64,000 bases of DNA, from assembly GCF_900156265.1 (NCBI RefSeq), contig NZ_FTNE01000002.1, positions 1 to 64,000 of the forward strand, written 5' to 3'. Source of the DNA: Acidiphilium rubrum. GTDB lineage: Bacteria > Pseudomonadota > Alphaproteobacteria > Acetobacterales > Acetobacteraceae. Shown here in pieces: positions 57,332-64,000 of the stretch (its first letter is position 1; each line of letters starts with the position of its first letter). The notes below the pieces were generated by a model. It searched no databases, had not been told where the DNA came from, and was given only the letters and a program-made list of their open reading frames with translations. Made by a program: the position numbers and the translations under genes.

Positions 57332-58916
57332 CGCACCCATCCTTCCGAGGGTCTGACCCGCCCGCGAGCACGCCGCTCGTCGGATCGATCAGGATTGCCT
57401 GGCCGCCGCCGTGTGGTCGGGCGGTGGGTGCGACGGTGTGGCCGCGCTGGATCAGGCCATCGATGGTTGCCTGCGGAAAGGTCGGTTCGAGTTCGACGAC
57501 GCCGGCGTAGGGAAACGCGCGTGGCAGGTCGAGCGATTGCTGGACGTCGAGGTTATAGTGCCGCAGGTTGGTGAGGAACCATGACTGGCCCATCGGCTGA
57601 TAGTGGCCGCCCATGACGCCGAACGGCATGATCGCGTGGCCATTGCGTGTGGCCATGCCGGGGATGATCGTGTGCATCGGCCGCTTGCGGGGGGCGATGC
57701 AGTTGGGGTGCCCGCGTTCGAGCCGGAAGCCGAGGCCGCGATTATGGAGGATCACACCGGTGTTCCCGGCCAGAATGCCCGAGCCGAAATTCTCGAAGGT
57801 GGAGTTGATGAACGAGCAGGCATTCCCCTCCTCATCGACGACGCAGAGATAGACGGTGTCGCGGTGGGCCGGGAGTAGAGCCTCGCCGGCGCGCGGCATG
57901 TCCTTGATGGTTTGATCGTCTTTGATCAGGTTGCGCAGCGACGTGAGGTACGCATCGCTCAAAAGGTGCTCGACCGGAACCGACGCGTGCTCGGGGTCGG
58001 CCAGCAGGGCGTCGCGATCGCGATAGACCAGGCGCGCCGCCTCGATATGCCGATGGACACGGATCGGGCCGAGCGGCCCATCCGGCGCCGGGCCGAAGCC
58101 TTCGAGAATCCCCAGCAGCATCAACGCGAGTATGCCCGAACCGTTCGGCGGGCATTCCCAGATTGTGAGACCGTCGAAATCGCGCTGGATCGGCGTGACG
58201 AATTTTGCGGCCGTGCGGCCCTCGGCAAAATCGGCCTCGGTATGCAGGCCGCCGCGGCTGCGCAGTTCCGCCACCATGCCGGCGGCGATCGGCCCCTCGT
58301 AGAACGCCCGCGCGCCTTGTGCGGCGATCGCGCGCAGCGTCGCCGCGAGTTCCGGCTGTTGGATGATGGTGCCGACGCCGGGTGCCGCACCGTTCGGCAA
58401 CAATGCGTGGGCGCCGGTCTTGCGCAGCTTGTCGGCGGTGTGCGCCCAATCGGCGGCGACGCGCGGTGAAACCGCAAATCCGGCCTCGGCGTAATGGATC
58501 GCGGGCGCCAGCGCCGCGGCGAGGCCACGCTTGCCATGAGCCTCGAGCAAGGTCTCCCATGCGCCGACCGCGCCTGGCACGGTCACACCGTGCGGCGAGG
58601 TCGAATCGAGGCTGGTGATGCCATGCGCCTCGTAATGATCGATCGTGGCGGCGGCTGGTGCGCGGCCGGAACCGTTGAGCGCGATCACCTCGGCGCTGCC
58701 GGCCTTTTTATAGAGGCAGAAGCAATCGCCGCCGATACCGGTCGATTGCGGTTCGACCACGCCGAGCAAGGCGGCGGCGGTGACGGCGGCATCGAGCGCA
58801 TTGCCGCCGGCGCGCAGGGCATCGAGTGCGGCAAGTGTTGCAACCGGCATCGAGGTCGCGGCCATGGCCCGCCCGGCATAGACGGCGCTGCGGCCGGGTT
58901 GATGAAAATCGCGCAT
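57318..58916 (-). CDS. Gamma-glutamyltransferase family protein, cytoplasmic
   Basis: A 532-residue Ntn-hydrolase. HRDTVYLCVVDEEGNACSF provides the Thr that becomes the N-terminal nucleophile after autocleavage near residue 355. GIGGDCFCLYKK and FGVMGGHYQPMGQ are conserved. There is no signal peptide, unlike periplasmic E. coli Ggt. Substrate could be glutathione or other gamma-glutamyl or acyl compounds. Confidence 0.83.
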   Translation of the reverse strand: MRDFHQPGRSAVYAGRAMAATSMPVATLAALDALRAGGNALDAAVTAAALLGVVEPQSTGIGGDCFCLYKKAGSAEVIALNGSGRAPAAATIDHYEAHGITSLDSTSPHGVTVPGAVGAWETLLEAHGKRGLAAALAPAIHYAEAGFAVSPRVAADWAHTADKLRKTGAHALLPNGAAPGVGTIIQQPELAATLRAIAAQGARAFYEGPIAAGMVAELRSRGGLHTEADFAEGRTAAKFVTPIQRDFDGLTIWECPPNGSGILALMLLGILEGFGPAPDGPLGPIRVHRHIEAARLVYRDRDALLADPEHASVPVEHLLSDAYLTSLRNLIKDDQTIKDMPRAGEALLPAHRDTVYLCVVDEEGNACSFINSTFENFGSGILAGNTGVILHNRGLGFRLERGHPNCIAPRKRPMHTIIPGMATRNGHAIMPFGVMGGHYQPMGQSWFLTNLRHYNLDVQQSLDLPRAFPYAGVVELEPTFPQATIDGLIQRGHTVAPTARPHGGGQAILIDPTSGVLAGGSDPRKDGCALGY

Positions 58917-59053
58917 CGGACCTCCTGATTCGGTTTTGTATCAAATTGCACGGCTGACGGCAGAATGACAATGCAGGCCCTGCCGCCGGGAGCAATTCGC
59001 CGGGCAACGCATGTCACGGTTGACAAGGACGCGCTGCTGGCCAATGCCGGGCC

Positions 59054-59398
59054 ATGGACAATGCCACCATCACCTACACCGATTTCGAACAGGTCGACAT
59101 CAGGGTCGGCATTATCATCGATGCCAAGCCGTTTCCCGAGGCCAGAAAGCCGGCGATCAAGCTGTGGATCGATTTCGGCGGCGATATCGGCGTCAAGCGA
59201 TCGTCGGCGCAGATCACCGTCCATTACAAGCCGGACCGGTTGCTCGGGCGCCAGGTGTGCGCGGTGGTGAACTTTCCGCCCCGCCAGATCGGCAAGTTCG
59301 TATCGGAAGTCTTGACCCTCGGGATGCCGGATGCCGAAGGGGCGGTGGTTCTGGTCCGACCCGATTTCGAAGTGCCGGTGGGAGGCCGATTGTTCTGA
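59054..59398 (+). CDS. csaA: tRNA-binding protein, CsaA-like
   Basis: A 114-residue single-domain tRNA_bind (OB-fold) protein. [28 protein letters not shown] matches CsaA, implicated in protein export or chaperone activity in other bacteria. Overlaps the gpt start by one base (TGATG). Confidence 0.86.
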   Translation: MDNATITYTDFEQVDIRVGIIIDAKPFPEARKPAIKLWIDFGGDIGVKRSSAQITVHYKPDRLLGRQVCAVVNFPPRQIGKFVSEVLTLGMPDAEGAVVLVRPDFEVPVGGRLF

Positions 59399-59868
59399 TG
59401 GCGCAGCATTATTACGTCGTTTCGTGGGACCAGTTGCACCGCGATTCCAAGGCGCTGGCCTGGCGGCTGAACGCCATGCGTCCGTTCGACGGCATCGTCG
59501 CCATCACCCGCGGCGGGTTGATCCCGGCGGCGATCGTGGCGCGCGAACTGGAGTGCCGGCTGATCGAAACCGTGTCGATCGTGACCTATGACGAGGAAGA
59601 GCGCGGCGAACCCCGCATCACGAAACCGCCGACCGCTGCCGGAGACGGCACCGGGTTTCTGATCATCGACGATCTGGTCGATACCGGCACCACGGCCCGG
59701 CAGGTCCGTGCCCTGCTGCCGCGCGCCCATTTCGCGACGGTCTACGCCAAGCCGGCCGGCAAAGAGCTGGTCGATACCTTCATCACCGAGGTTTCGCAGG
59801 ACACCTGGATCCTGTTTCCGTGGGATACCGAGCCGCAATTCATCGCACCGATCGCCCGCAAGGTCTGA
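59398..59868 (+). CDS. gpt: Xanthine-guanine phosphoribosyltransferase
   Basis: A 156-residue purine salvage enzyme. [17 protein letters not shown] and the PRPP-binding [18 protein letters not shown] are diagnostic. [10 protein letters not shown] is the Gpt C-terminus. The correct start is ATG 59398; an open frame to 59011 is a shadow of csaA. Confidence 0.9.
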   Translation: MAQHYYVVSWDQLHRDSKALAWRLNAMRPFDGIVAITRGGLIPAAIVARELECRLIETVSIVTYDEEERGEPRITKPPTAAGDGTGFLIIDDLVDTGTTARQVRALLPRAHFATVYAKPAGKELVDTFITEVSQDTWILFPWDTEPQFIAPIARKV

Positions 59869-59874
59869 CCGGCG

Positions 59875-60354
59875 TTACGGCACGTTCCGGCCGATCGGCG
59901 CGGTTTTCGACAGCGAGATCAGATAGACTTCGAGGTCGATCATCGCCGGGCTCTCATAAGCGGGCGCCTTGCCGCCGATGCCGGCGCGAATGCAATGCGC
60001 CAACTGGCGTTGCAGCGTGAACACCGCATGTTTCTTCGCATTGTAGCGTGGAAAATCGGCCGCTGCACCGATCAGGCTGGGGATTTGTTTGCCATTCGGC
60101 ATGGTGCCGATGGTTTTGCCGCCGTTGGTGTGGCAAGCGCCGCAGGTCATCGGCTTGGCGTGAAATGCCATGTCGGGCACCCAGGTCAGGGTGCTGCCGA
60201 ACCGCGCGTGATCGAATAATTGTCCACCGCGCGCGACTGCTGCGGCCATCGGGCCTTCGGCGGCGGTCATCGCGGTCGTTGAAGCGGCATGGGCCATGGT
60301 GAGAGCAAGCGATGCCGCTGCCAGCAGGGTCAGGCGCCATGTGTGATCGGGCAT
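59875..60354 (-). CDS. Periplasmic c-type cytochrome
   Basis: A 159-residue mono-heme cytochrome c: signal peptide ending MAHA (about residue 23), heme motif CGACH near residue 72 with a downstream Met candidate in PAMIDL. Length and the KQIPSLIGAA segment resemble SoxX-like or TsdB-like small cytochromes. ATG 60354 fits the signal peptide. Electron-transfer partner unknown. Confidence 0.75.
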   Translation of the reverse strand: MPDHTWRLTLLAAASLALTMAHAASTTAMTAAEGPMAAAVARGGQLFDHARFGSTLTWVPDMAFHAKPMTCGACHTNGGKTIGTMPNGKQIPSLIGAAADFPRYNAKKHAVFTLQRQLAHCIRAGIGGKAPAYESPAMIDLEVYLISLSKTAPIGRNVP

Positions 60355-60425
60355 CGGATTTCTGTTCGTGGTTGGAAACCGGATCAGCATAGCAGAAGCC
60401 GCAGGATACGCGACCCATTTTTCCC

Positions 60426-60455
60426 TTGAATTCGACCTATTTTAGATATATCTAA
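60426..60455 (+). promoter_or_regulatory. PadR promoter with perfect palindromic operator
   Basis: TTGAAT (60426-60431) and TATCTA (60449-60454) at 17 bp form a promoter. The palindrome TTAGATATATCTAA (60442-60455) covers the -10. Repression by the PadR protein encoded just downstream is likely. It is in a 129-bp divergent gap with the cytochrome gene, so it may control both. Confidence 0.65.
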
Positions 60456-60483
60456 TATGGATCGATAGAGAGGAGATCCATTG

Positions 60484-61131
60484 ATGAGACTGTTCAGACG
60501 AATCGAAACAATGTGGGGCGACCATCACGCGGGGAGACACTATGCCGAGGCGATGATGCAGCGCCGCTTCGCGTTCGGTGGCCGGCATGGACCTGACGGC
60601 GCGCATCATGATCATGGCGGGTCGGGGCATGGCGGATCGGGCCACGGCGGTCCGGGGCACGGCAGGCTCCGGGGTGGCCGGTTGCGACGCTTGCTGGAGC
60701 ACGGCGATCTGCGCCTGCTGGTACTGCACCTGATCGCCGAAAAGCCTCGCCATGGCTATGAAATCATCAAAGCGATCGAAGATCTGGCGGGGGGTACCTA
60801 TGCGCCGAGCCCCGGCGTGGTCTACCCGACGCTGGCGATGCTGGAGGATCTGGGCCACGTGACCGGCACCACCGAAGGCAGCCGCAAGAGTTTCACCATC
60901 ACGGCTGAGGGCACCGAAGCGTTAACCGCCAACCGCAAGGCGGTCGATACGATCCTCGCGCGGGTCGGCCATGAGCAGACGCACGAACCAGCACTGCCGG
61001 TGATCCGCGCGATGGAAAACCTGAAGACAGCCCTCCGCCTGAAACGCGGCAGCGGTGCGATTTCCCCCGCGGTCGCCCGCGAGATCGCCGCGCTGATCGA
61101 TCAGGCGGCGCGCAGCATTGAGGAGTTGTAA
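60484..61131 (+). CDS. PadR-family transcriptional regulator with His/Gly-rich N-terminus
   Basis: A 215-residue regulator. A His/Gly-rich region (HHDHGGSGHGGSGHGGPGHG near residues 38-58) precedes the PadR winged helix: LRLLVLHLIAEKPRHGYEIIKAIEDL and YAPSPGVVYPTLAMLEDLG. A C-terminal helical dimerisation region (about 170-215) follows. The His-rich part could bind metal and could make it a metal sensor. ATG 60484 has GGAG 10 bases upstream. Confidence 0.82.
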   Translation: MRLFRRIETMWGDHHAGRHYAEAMMQRRFAFGGRHGPDGAHHDHGGSGHGGSGHGGPGHGRLRGGRLRRLLEHGDLRLLVLHLIAEKPRHGYEIIKAIEDLAGGTYAPSPGVVYPTLAMLEDLGHVTGTTEGSRKSFTITAEGTEALTANRKAVDTILARVGHEQTHEPALPVIRAMENLKTALRLKRGSGAISPAVAREIAALIDQAARSIEEL

Positions 61132-61154
61132 TCGGCGGCAGCGGGCCGGGTTGA

Positions 61155-61193
61155 GCGGCGGGCAGGAGCGGAACCCTGCCCTGCCCGCGCCGC
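61155..61193. terminator. GC-rich hairpin between padR-type gene and hydrolase
   Basis: GCGGCGGGCAG (61155-61165) pairs with CTGCCCGCGCCGC (61181-61193) with a small bulge, between convergent genes. No clear T-run. Confidence 0.4.
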
Positions 61194-61194
61194 C

Positions 61195-61887
61195 CTAATG
61201 GTGGTGGTGATGATGCGGCTCGTCGGCGAGGAACTCCAGAAACAGGGCCGCCGATTCGGCCGGTTTCTCGAGCGTTGGCAGATGGCCGCAGTCTTTCAGG
61301 ACGTGGAAATGGGCGTGCGGCAGATCATCGGCCAGGCTGCGACCGACCGCGACCGGCACGATCGCGTCATCCTTGCCCCACAGCACCATCGCCGGCATGT
61401 GCAGCGCGCCGAGGCGTGACGTCGCTTCCCGGCGGGTGGCCAGCGCGGTCGCCTGCGCGGCACCGGCTTTGCCGCCGATGTGATGGGCCATGGTTTTGAA
61501 GATATCGGCACAAGCGGTCGCATCCTGATGCACCACCAGCCCGGCCAGCATATCGATCACCGCATCGGGCTGCGCGGTCAGACCGCCCGCAAGATCGGGA
61601 CCGCCGGTTTGCGGCGCGGCCGGATCGCAGCCCATCAACCACAGAGCGGTGACCCGTTCGGGGGCCGCGAGCGCCACCTCGAGCGCCAGATTGCCACCGT
61701 AGGACGTGCCCACCAGCGCGAAACGCGCCGGCGCTTGGCTCAGGATATCGGCGACACTCTCGGCGAGATCGGCACGGGGCGAGATCATCACATGGGCGTT
61801 GATCGCGTCGCCGGCGGCGGTGATCACGTCGCGATACAGCGCCTCGTCACACAGCAGGGCGGGGATGAAAACGACGTCGGTAGCCAT
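61195..61887 (-). CDS. Alpha/beta hydrolase with natural His6 tail
   Basis: A 230-residue alpha/beta hydrolase: nucleophile elbow GTSYGG, MVLWGKDDAIVP (acid region) and DCGHLPTLEKP (catalytic His). It ends DEPHHHHHH, six consecutive His residues encoded by CAT/CAC codons. Strong site AAGGAGG before ATG 61887. The tail is native genomic sequence; surrounding context is chromosomal. Substrate unknown. Confidence 0.8.
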   Translation of the reverse strand: MATDVVFIPALLCDEALYRDVITAAGDAINAHVMISPRADLAESVADILSQAPARFALVGTSYGGNLALEVALAAPERVTALWLMGCDPAAPQTGGPDLAGGLTAQPDAVIDMLAGLVVHQDATACADIFKTMAHHIGGKAGAAQATALATRREATSRLGALHMPAMVLWGKDDAIVPVAVGRSLADDLPHAHFHVLKDCGHLPTLEKPAESAALFLEFLADEPHHHHHH

Positions 61888-61992
61888 CGGGTCTGCCTCC
61901 TTGCGGCCGGCGCGGCGGTTGCGCGGCGGTTGATGGTATGCTGGCCTGCACTAAGGACCTTTCAAAACAAGTTTCAAGGATGGAGACCCGAT

Positions 61993-62667
61993 ATGAGTGA
62001 AGCACCACGGTTCGAGCTGTTCGCGTTCTGGCGGACCTCCGCGACCTATCGCGTACGGGTCGCGCTGAACCTCAAGGGCATCGCGGCCGAGGAGCGGATC
62101 GTCGATATCGATGCGAACGAGCAGCGCGGTGCGGCGTTTCTGGCGATCAACCCGCTCGGCGCGATCCCGGCGCTGATCGATCGCGGTGCCGGGCAATCGC
62201 GCGCACCGCTCACTCAGTCACTCGCGATCCTGGAGTTCCTCGACGAGGAATATCCCGAACCCGCGCTGCTGCCGCCTGATCCGCACGGGCGGGCGCGCGT
62301 GCGTGCCATCGCGGCGATGCTGGCGGGCGACACCCATCCGCTGATCACGCCGCGGGTCAGGAAATACCTGACCGGCACCGGCGGCTTTGATGATGCGGCG
62401 TGGCGCGCGTGGCAGATTCACTGGTTCACCACCGGCCTGCAGGCGGTGGAGCACCGGCTGGTGAGCGAGGCGGAGACCCGCGGTTTCTGCCACGGCGATG
62501 CGGTGACCCTGGCTGATATCTGCCTCGCCAGCATCATCGCGGTGATGCGGATTTTCCGCATCGAAATCCCCGGTATTCCGACCATCGAGCGGATCATGCG
62601 CGATTGTGAAGCGCATCCGGCGTTTGCGAAGGCCGATCCGATGATCCAGGTTGGTGCCCCACGCTGA
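61993..62667 (+). CDS. maiA: Maleylacetoacetate isomerase / zeta-class glutathione transferase
   Basis: A 224-residue GST. RTSATYRVRVALNLKGIAAEE is the thioredoxin-fold start with the zeta motif (S-A-T-Y-R-V-R); C-terminal helical domain about 90-220. Catalyses cis-trans isomerisation in tyrosine degradation if MaiA. ATG 61993 follows GGAGACCCGAT. The last 74 bp overlap the convergent acyltransferase gene. Confidence 0.83.
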   Translation: MSEAPRFELFAFWRTSATYRVRVALNLKGIAAEERIVDIDANEQRGAAFLAINPLGAIPALIDRGAGQSRAPLTQSLAILEFLDEEYPEPALLPPDPHGRARVRAIAAMLAGDTHPLITPRVRKYLTGTGGFDDAAWRAWQIHWFTTGLQAVEHRLVSEAETRGFCHGDAVTLADICLASIIAVMRIFRIEIPGIPTIERIMRDCEAHPAFAKADPMIQVGAPR

Positions 62668-63415
62668 TCGGTGCGGCGGCCGCCCCGAAAATCGGCACGC
62701 GCTCACCGGCGATGAGGCCGTGATAGGCGGCATCGTCGGTGCTGATGCCGCGCAGGAATGGCAGGTTGTTGCGGGCCTGATCATAGCTGGTGCGAAAACA
62801 TGCCATCAGGCCTGTTTTGAAAGTCAACCCCGGATATTGGCGCGGTGCCTCAAGCTGCCGGAAGCCGAAACGACGGTACGTCGGCATGTGGTGTGACCGG
62901 ACCGCATTGAACACAACGTCGACATCTCGGTTGAGAATGAGGTACCCGACCGCCCGAAACAATGCGAAAAGAATATCCAAATCCTTGGCATATCCAGGCA
63001 GTCGGGCCAGTTTCCCGATCTCGACGGCACGGGGTTTCCGGCCGCCAGGACGCAATTGACCCAACGCCGATTTGATTTCGGTCTCAAAGATTTCCATCGC
63101 CTGAACGAAATGGTAGTCCGTGTTGAAACTTTCAGGGTCGTAGGAAGCGATTCGGATGGTTGCGGCGGCAACACCGTGTTTGAATACCAAAGCCGTCTGG
63201 CAGTTTGATCGTTCGTCGTACGCATCAGAAAAAATACCGTTCTGCCTCTGCGGCACAAATCCATAGGAGTTATAGGCCTCATATCGAATGCGATAAGCGG
63301 CGTCCTTGAGGTGAGAGCCAGAAGCAAGTTGCGCCTCGATTTGGTCTGTATGCTCGGGACATACTCTGTATTGCGGGGTCCCAAACGTCCGAGGCACGAA
63401 ATCGATACCGTCCAT
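62594..63415 (-). CDS. FeeM/autoinducer-synthase-like GNAT acyltransferase
   Basis: A 273-residue protein. AAYRIRYEAYNSYGF, SDAYDERSNCQTALVFKHG and IGKLARLPGYAKDLD are typical of the FeeM/N-acyl amino acid synthase and LuxI-like GNAT fold, which transfers an acyl chain from ACP or CoA to an amino acid or homoserine. No LuxR regulator is visible. The 3' end overlaps maiA by 74 bp. Local sequence is AT-richer than neighbours, suggesting acquisition. Exact product unknown. Confidence 0.65.
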   Translation of the reverse strand: MDGIDFVPRTFGTPQYRVCPEHTDQIEAQLASGSHLKDAAYRIRYEAYNSYGFVPQRQNGIFSDAYDERSNCQTALVFKHGVAAATIRIASYDPESFNTDYHFVQAMEIFETEIKSALGQLRPGGRKPRAVEIGKLARLPGYAKDLDILFALFRAVGYLILNRDVDVVFNAVRSHHMPTYRRFGFRQLEAPRQYPGLTFKTGLMACFRTSYDQARNNLPFLRGISTDDAAYHGLIAGERVPIFGAAAAPISVGHQPGSSDRPSQTPDALHNRA

Positions 63416-63416
63416 C

Positions 63417-63447
63417 TTCGCTCACCAATGCTGGTTGTATGAGCGAA
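63417..63447. promoter_or_regulatory. Inverted repeat upstream of the acyltransferase gene
   Basis: TTCGCTCA (63417-63424) and TGAGCGAA (63440-63447) are a perfect 8-bp inverted repeat with a 15-base spacer, directly upstream of the acyltransferase start. Could be an operator or leader hairpin; its spacing is long for a typical repressor site. Confidence 0.4.
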
Positions 63448-63539
63448 CAATGATAGCCGGAAATGGATTGTTTGGGATAATTTAAGGGTACCTTAACTTG
63501 CAGGCGGGCCTATATAAGGAATGTTGGAAATAATAATCG

Positions 63540-64000
63540 ATGCAGCTTCTTAATTTTATTACAAATCTCGGTTATTCGTCTAAAAACTCCGACAGGGCCT
63601 CGAGTGATATCAGGCGCCAGATCGAGCTCTCCCAACTTGGCGTGCGTGCAACACTGGCACCACGGATGGGGCTCACCGGGTTTATTGTCGCAGCTGCGCT
63701 ATCATGGAGTTTCTGGGATCATCACGACGCGTTCGCGCTCCGCAGCGGTCTGATCGGCGTCTTTGCAAGCTATATCGGCCTGTTTGCCATTTCGGCATCA
63801 TGGTGGCGTGATCATCGCCGCAACGATCGCTTAAAACGCTATCAGTTTCTGTTTTGCCTGGTCGCGAGCCTGATCGGCGTGTTCTGGTCCGCTGTCATCA
63901 TGTTCGGGTTGCGCGACGCGAACCTCATTCAGACCAGCACATTATACGCCCTGGCTGTCGGATTGATGTCAGCACCCGCATTTTCCGGCCCCGCCCTCTA
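63540..64000 (+). CDS. Membrane protein, truncated by the window end
   Basis: An open frame from ATG 63540 continuing past the window; at least 153 residues. A charged N-terminus (SDRASSDIRRQIELSQL) precedes hydrophobic helices from about residue 45 (GFIVAAALSW, GVFASYIGLFAISA, FLFCLVASLIGVFWSAVIMF). This layout suits the membrane anchor of a sensor such as a GGDEF/EAL protein or histidine kinase, but no catalytic part is in the window. Divergent from the acyltransferase. Confidence 0.6.
   Translation, partial: MQLLNFITNLGYSSKNSDRASSDIRRQIELSQLGVRATLAPRMGLTGFIVAAALSWSFWDHHDAFALRSGLIGVFASYIGLFAISASWWRDHRRNDRLKRYQFLFCLVASLIGVFWSAVIMFGLRDANLIQTSTLYALAVGLMSAPAFSGPAL

Noticed and set aside
61195-61215. 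Hexahistidine coding sequence as cloning-vector contamination
   Set aside because: The gene continues into normal coding sequence with native codon use, a natural stop and a convergent chromosomal neighbour.

Overview
The window (about 65% GC, dense short-overlap operons, alphaproteobacterial gene content) most likely comes from an acidophilic or acid-tolerant member of the Acetobacteraceae (Acidiphilium/Acidocella-like). This is inferred from a cytochrome bo3 operon, Hint-domain protein, KaiC-like ATPase, plasma-membrane type P-type H+-ATPase, alphaproteobacterial lexA and the tpiA-ppiD-trp-moaC-moeA order. I could not run a database search, so the taxon is inference. The first ~90 bases are a G/T-rich, almost C-free low-complexity stretch starting with poly-G and probably mark a contig edge.

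Layout. 0.4-6.2 kb: a YtfQRT/YjfF-like sugar ABC transporter with two tandem paralogous binding proteins. 6.3-10.4 kb: cyoABCD ubiquinol oxidase, followed by a small convergent membrane-protein gene. 11.2-18.8 kb: a KaiC-like double ATPase coupled to a hybrid histidine kinase, two small hypotheticals and a large PAS/GAF hybrid kinase. 18.9-21.6 kb: acnA. 21.7-23 kb: ccmAB. 23-26 kb: a glycosyltransferase and a Hint-domain protein. 26-28 kb: a second FtsI-like transpeptidase. 28-34.2 kb: two glycine-zipper lipoproteins, a CBS protein, pdxY, an OYE-family oxidoreductase, lexA, a DjlA-like co-chaperone and an AmpD-like amidase. 34.2-35.7 kb: an AT-rich palindromic element, two small genes, rnpB, tRNA-Thr and tRNA-Ala. 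35.7-42.2 kb: the arginine deiminase operon (arcABC, minus strand) divergent from a small membrane protein and an H+-ATPase, with a perfect FNR/ANR-type box between them. 42.4-46.8 kb: ugpBAEC behind a PHO-box array. 47-55.4 kb: tpiA, ppiD-like, trpE, a fused trpGD, trpC, moaC, moeA. 55.7-62.7 kb: amidase, gamma-glutamyltransferase, csaA, gpt, cytochrome c, PadR regulator, alpha/beta hydrolase, maiA. 62.6-64 kb: a FeeM/autoinducer-synthase-like acyltransferase divergent from a truncated membrane protein.

How the genes may work together. The arcABC operon makes ammonia and ATP from arginine, and the divergent P-type ATPase would spend ATP to export protons. With the shared FNR-type site this looks like an oxygen- and acid-responsive pH homeostasis unit. 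The ugp operon is predicted to be phosphate-starvation induced. The KaiC/kinase pair overlaps by 4 bp and has no kaiA or kaiB nearby, so it looks like a KaiC-like signalling switch and not a full clock.

Most unusual structure. Four long palindromic intergenic elements lie between 43.7 and 57.4 kb. Three share hairpin-rich arms of about 200 bp; one is a short variant. Paired bases covary between copies. Outside the shared core, each copy's own flank, including the last codons of the adjacent gene, is repeated in inverted orientation on the other side, so every copy is extended by locus-specific inverted arms. A second, AT-rich palindrome at 34.2-34.35 kb has a similar architecture with unrelated sequence.
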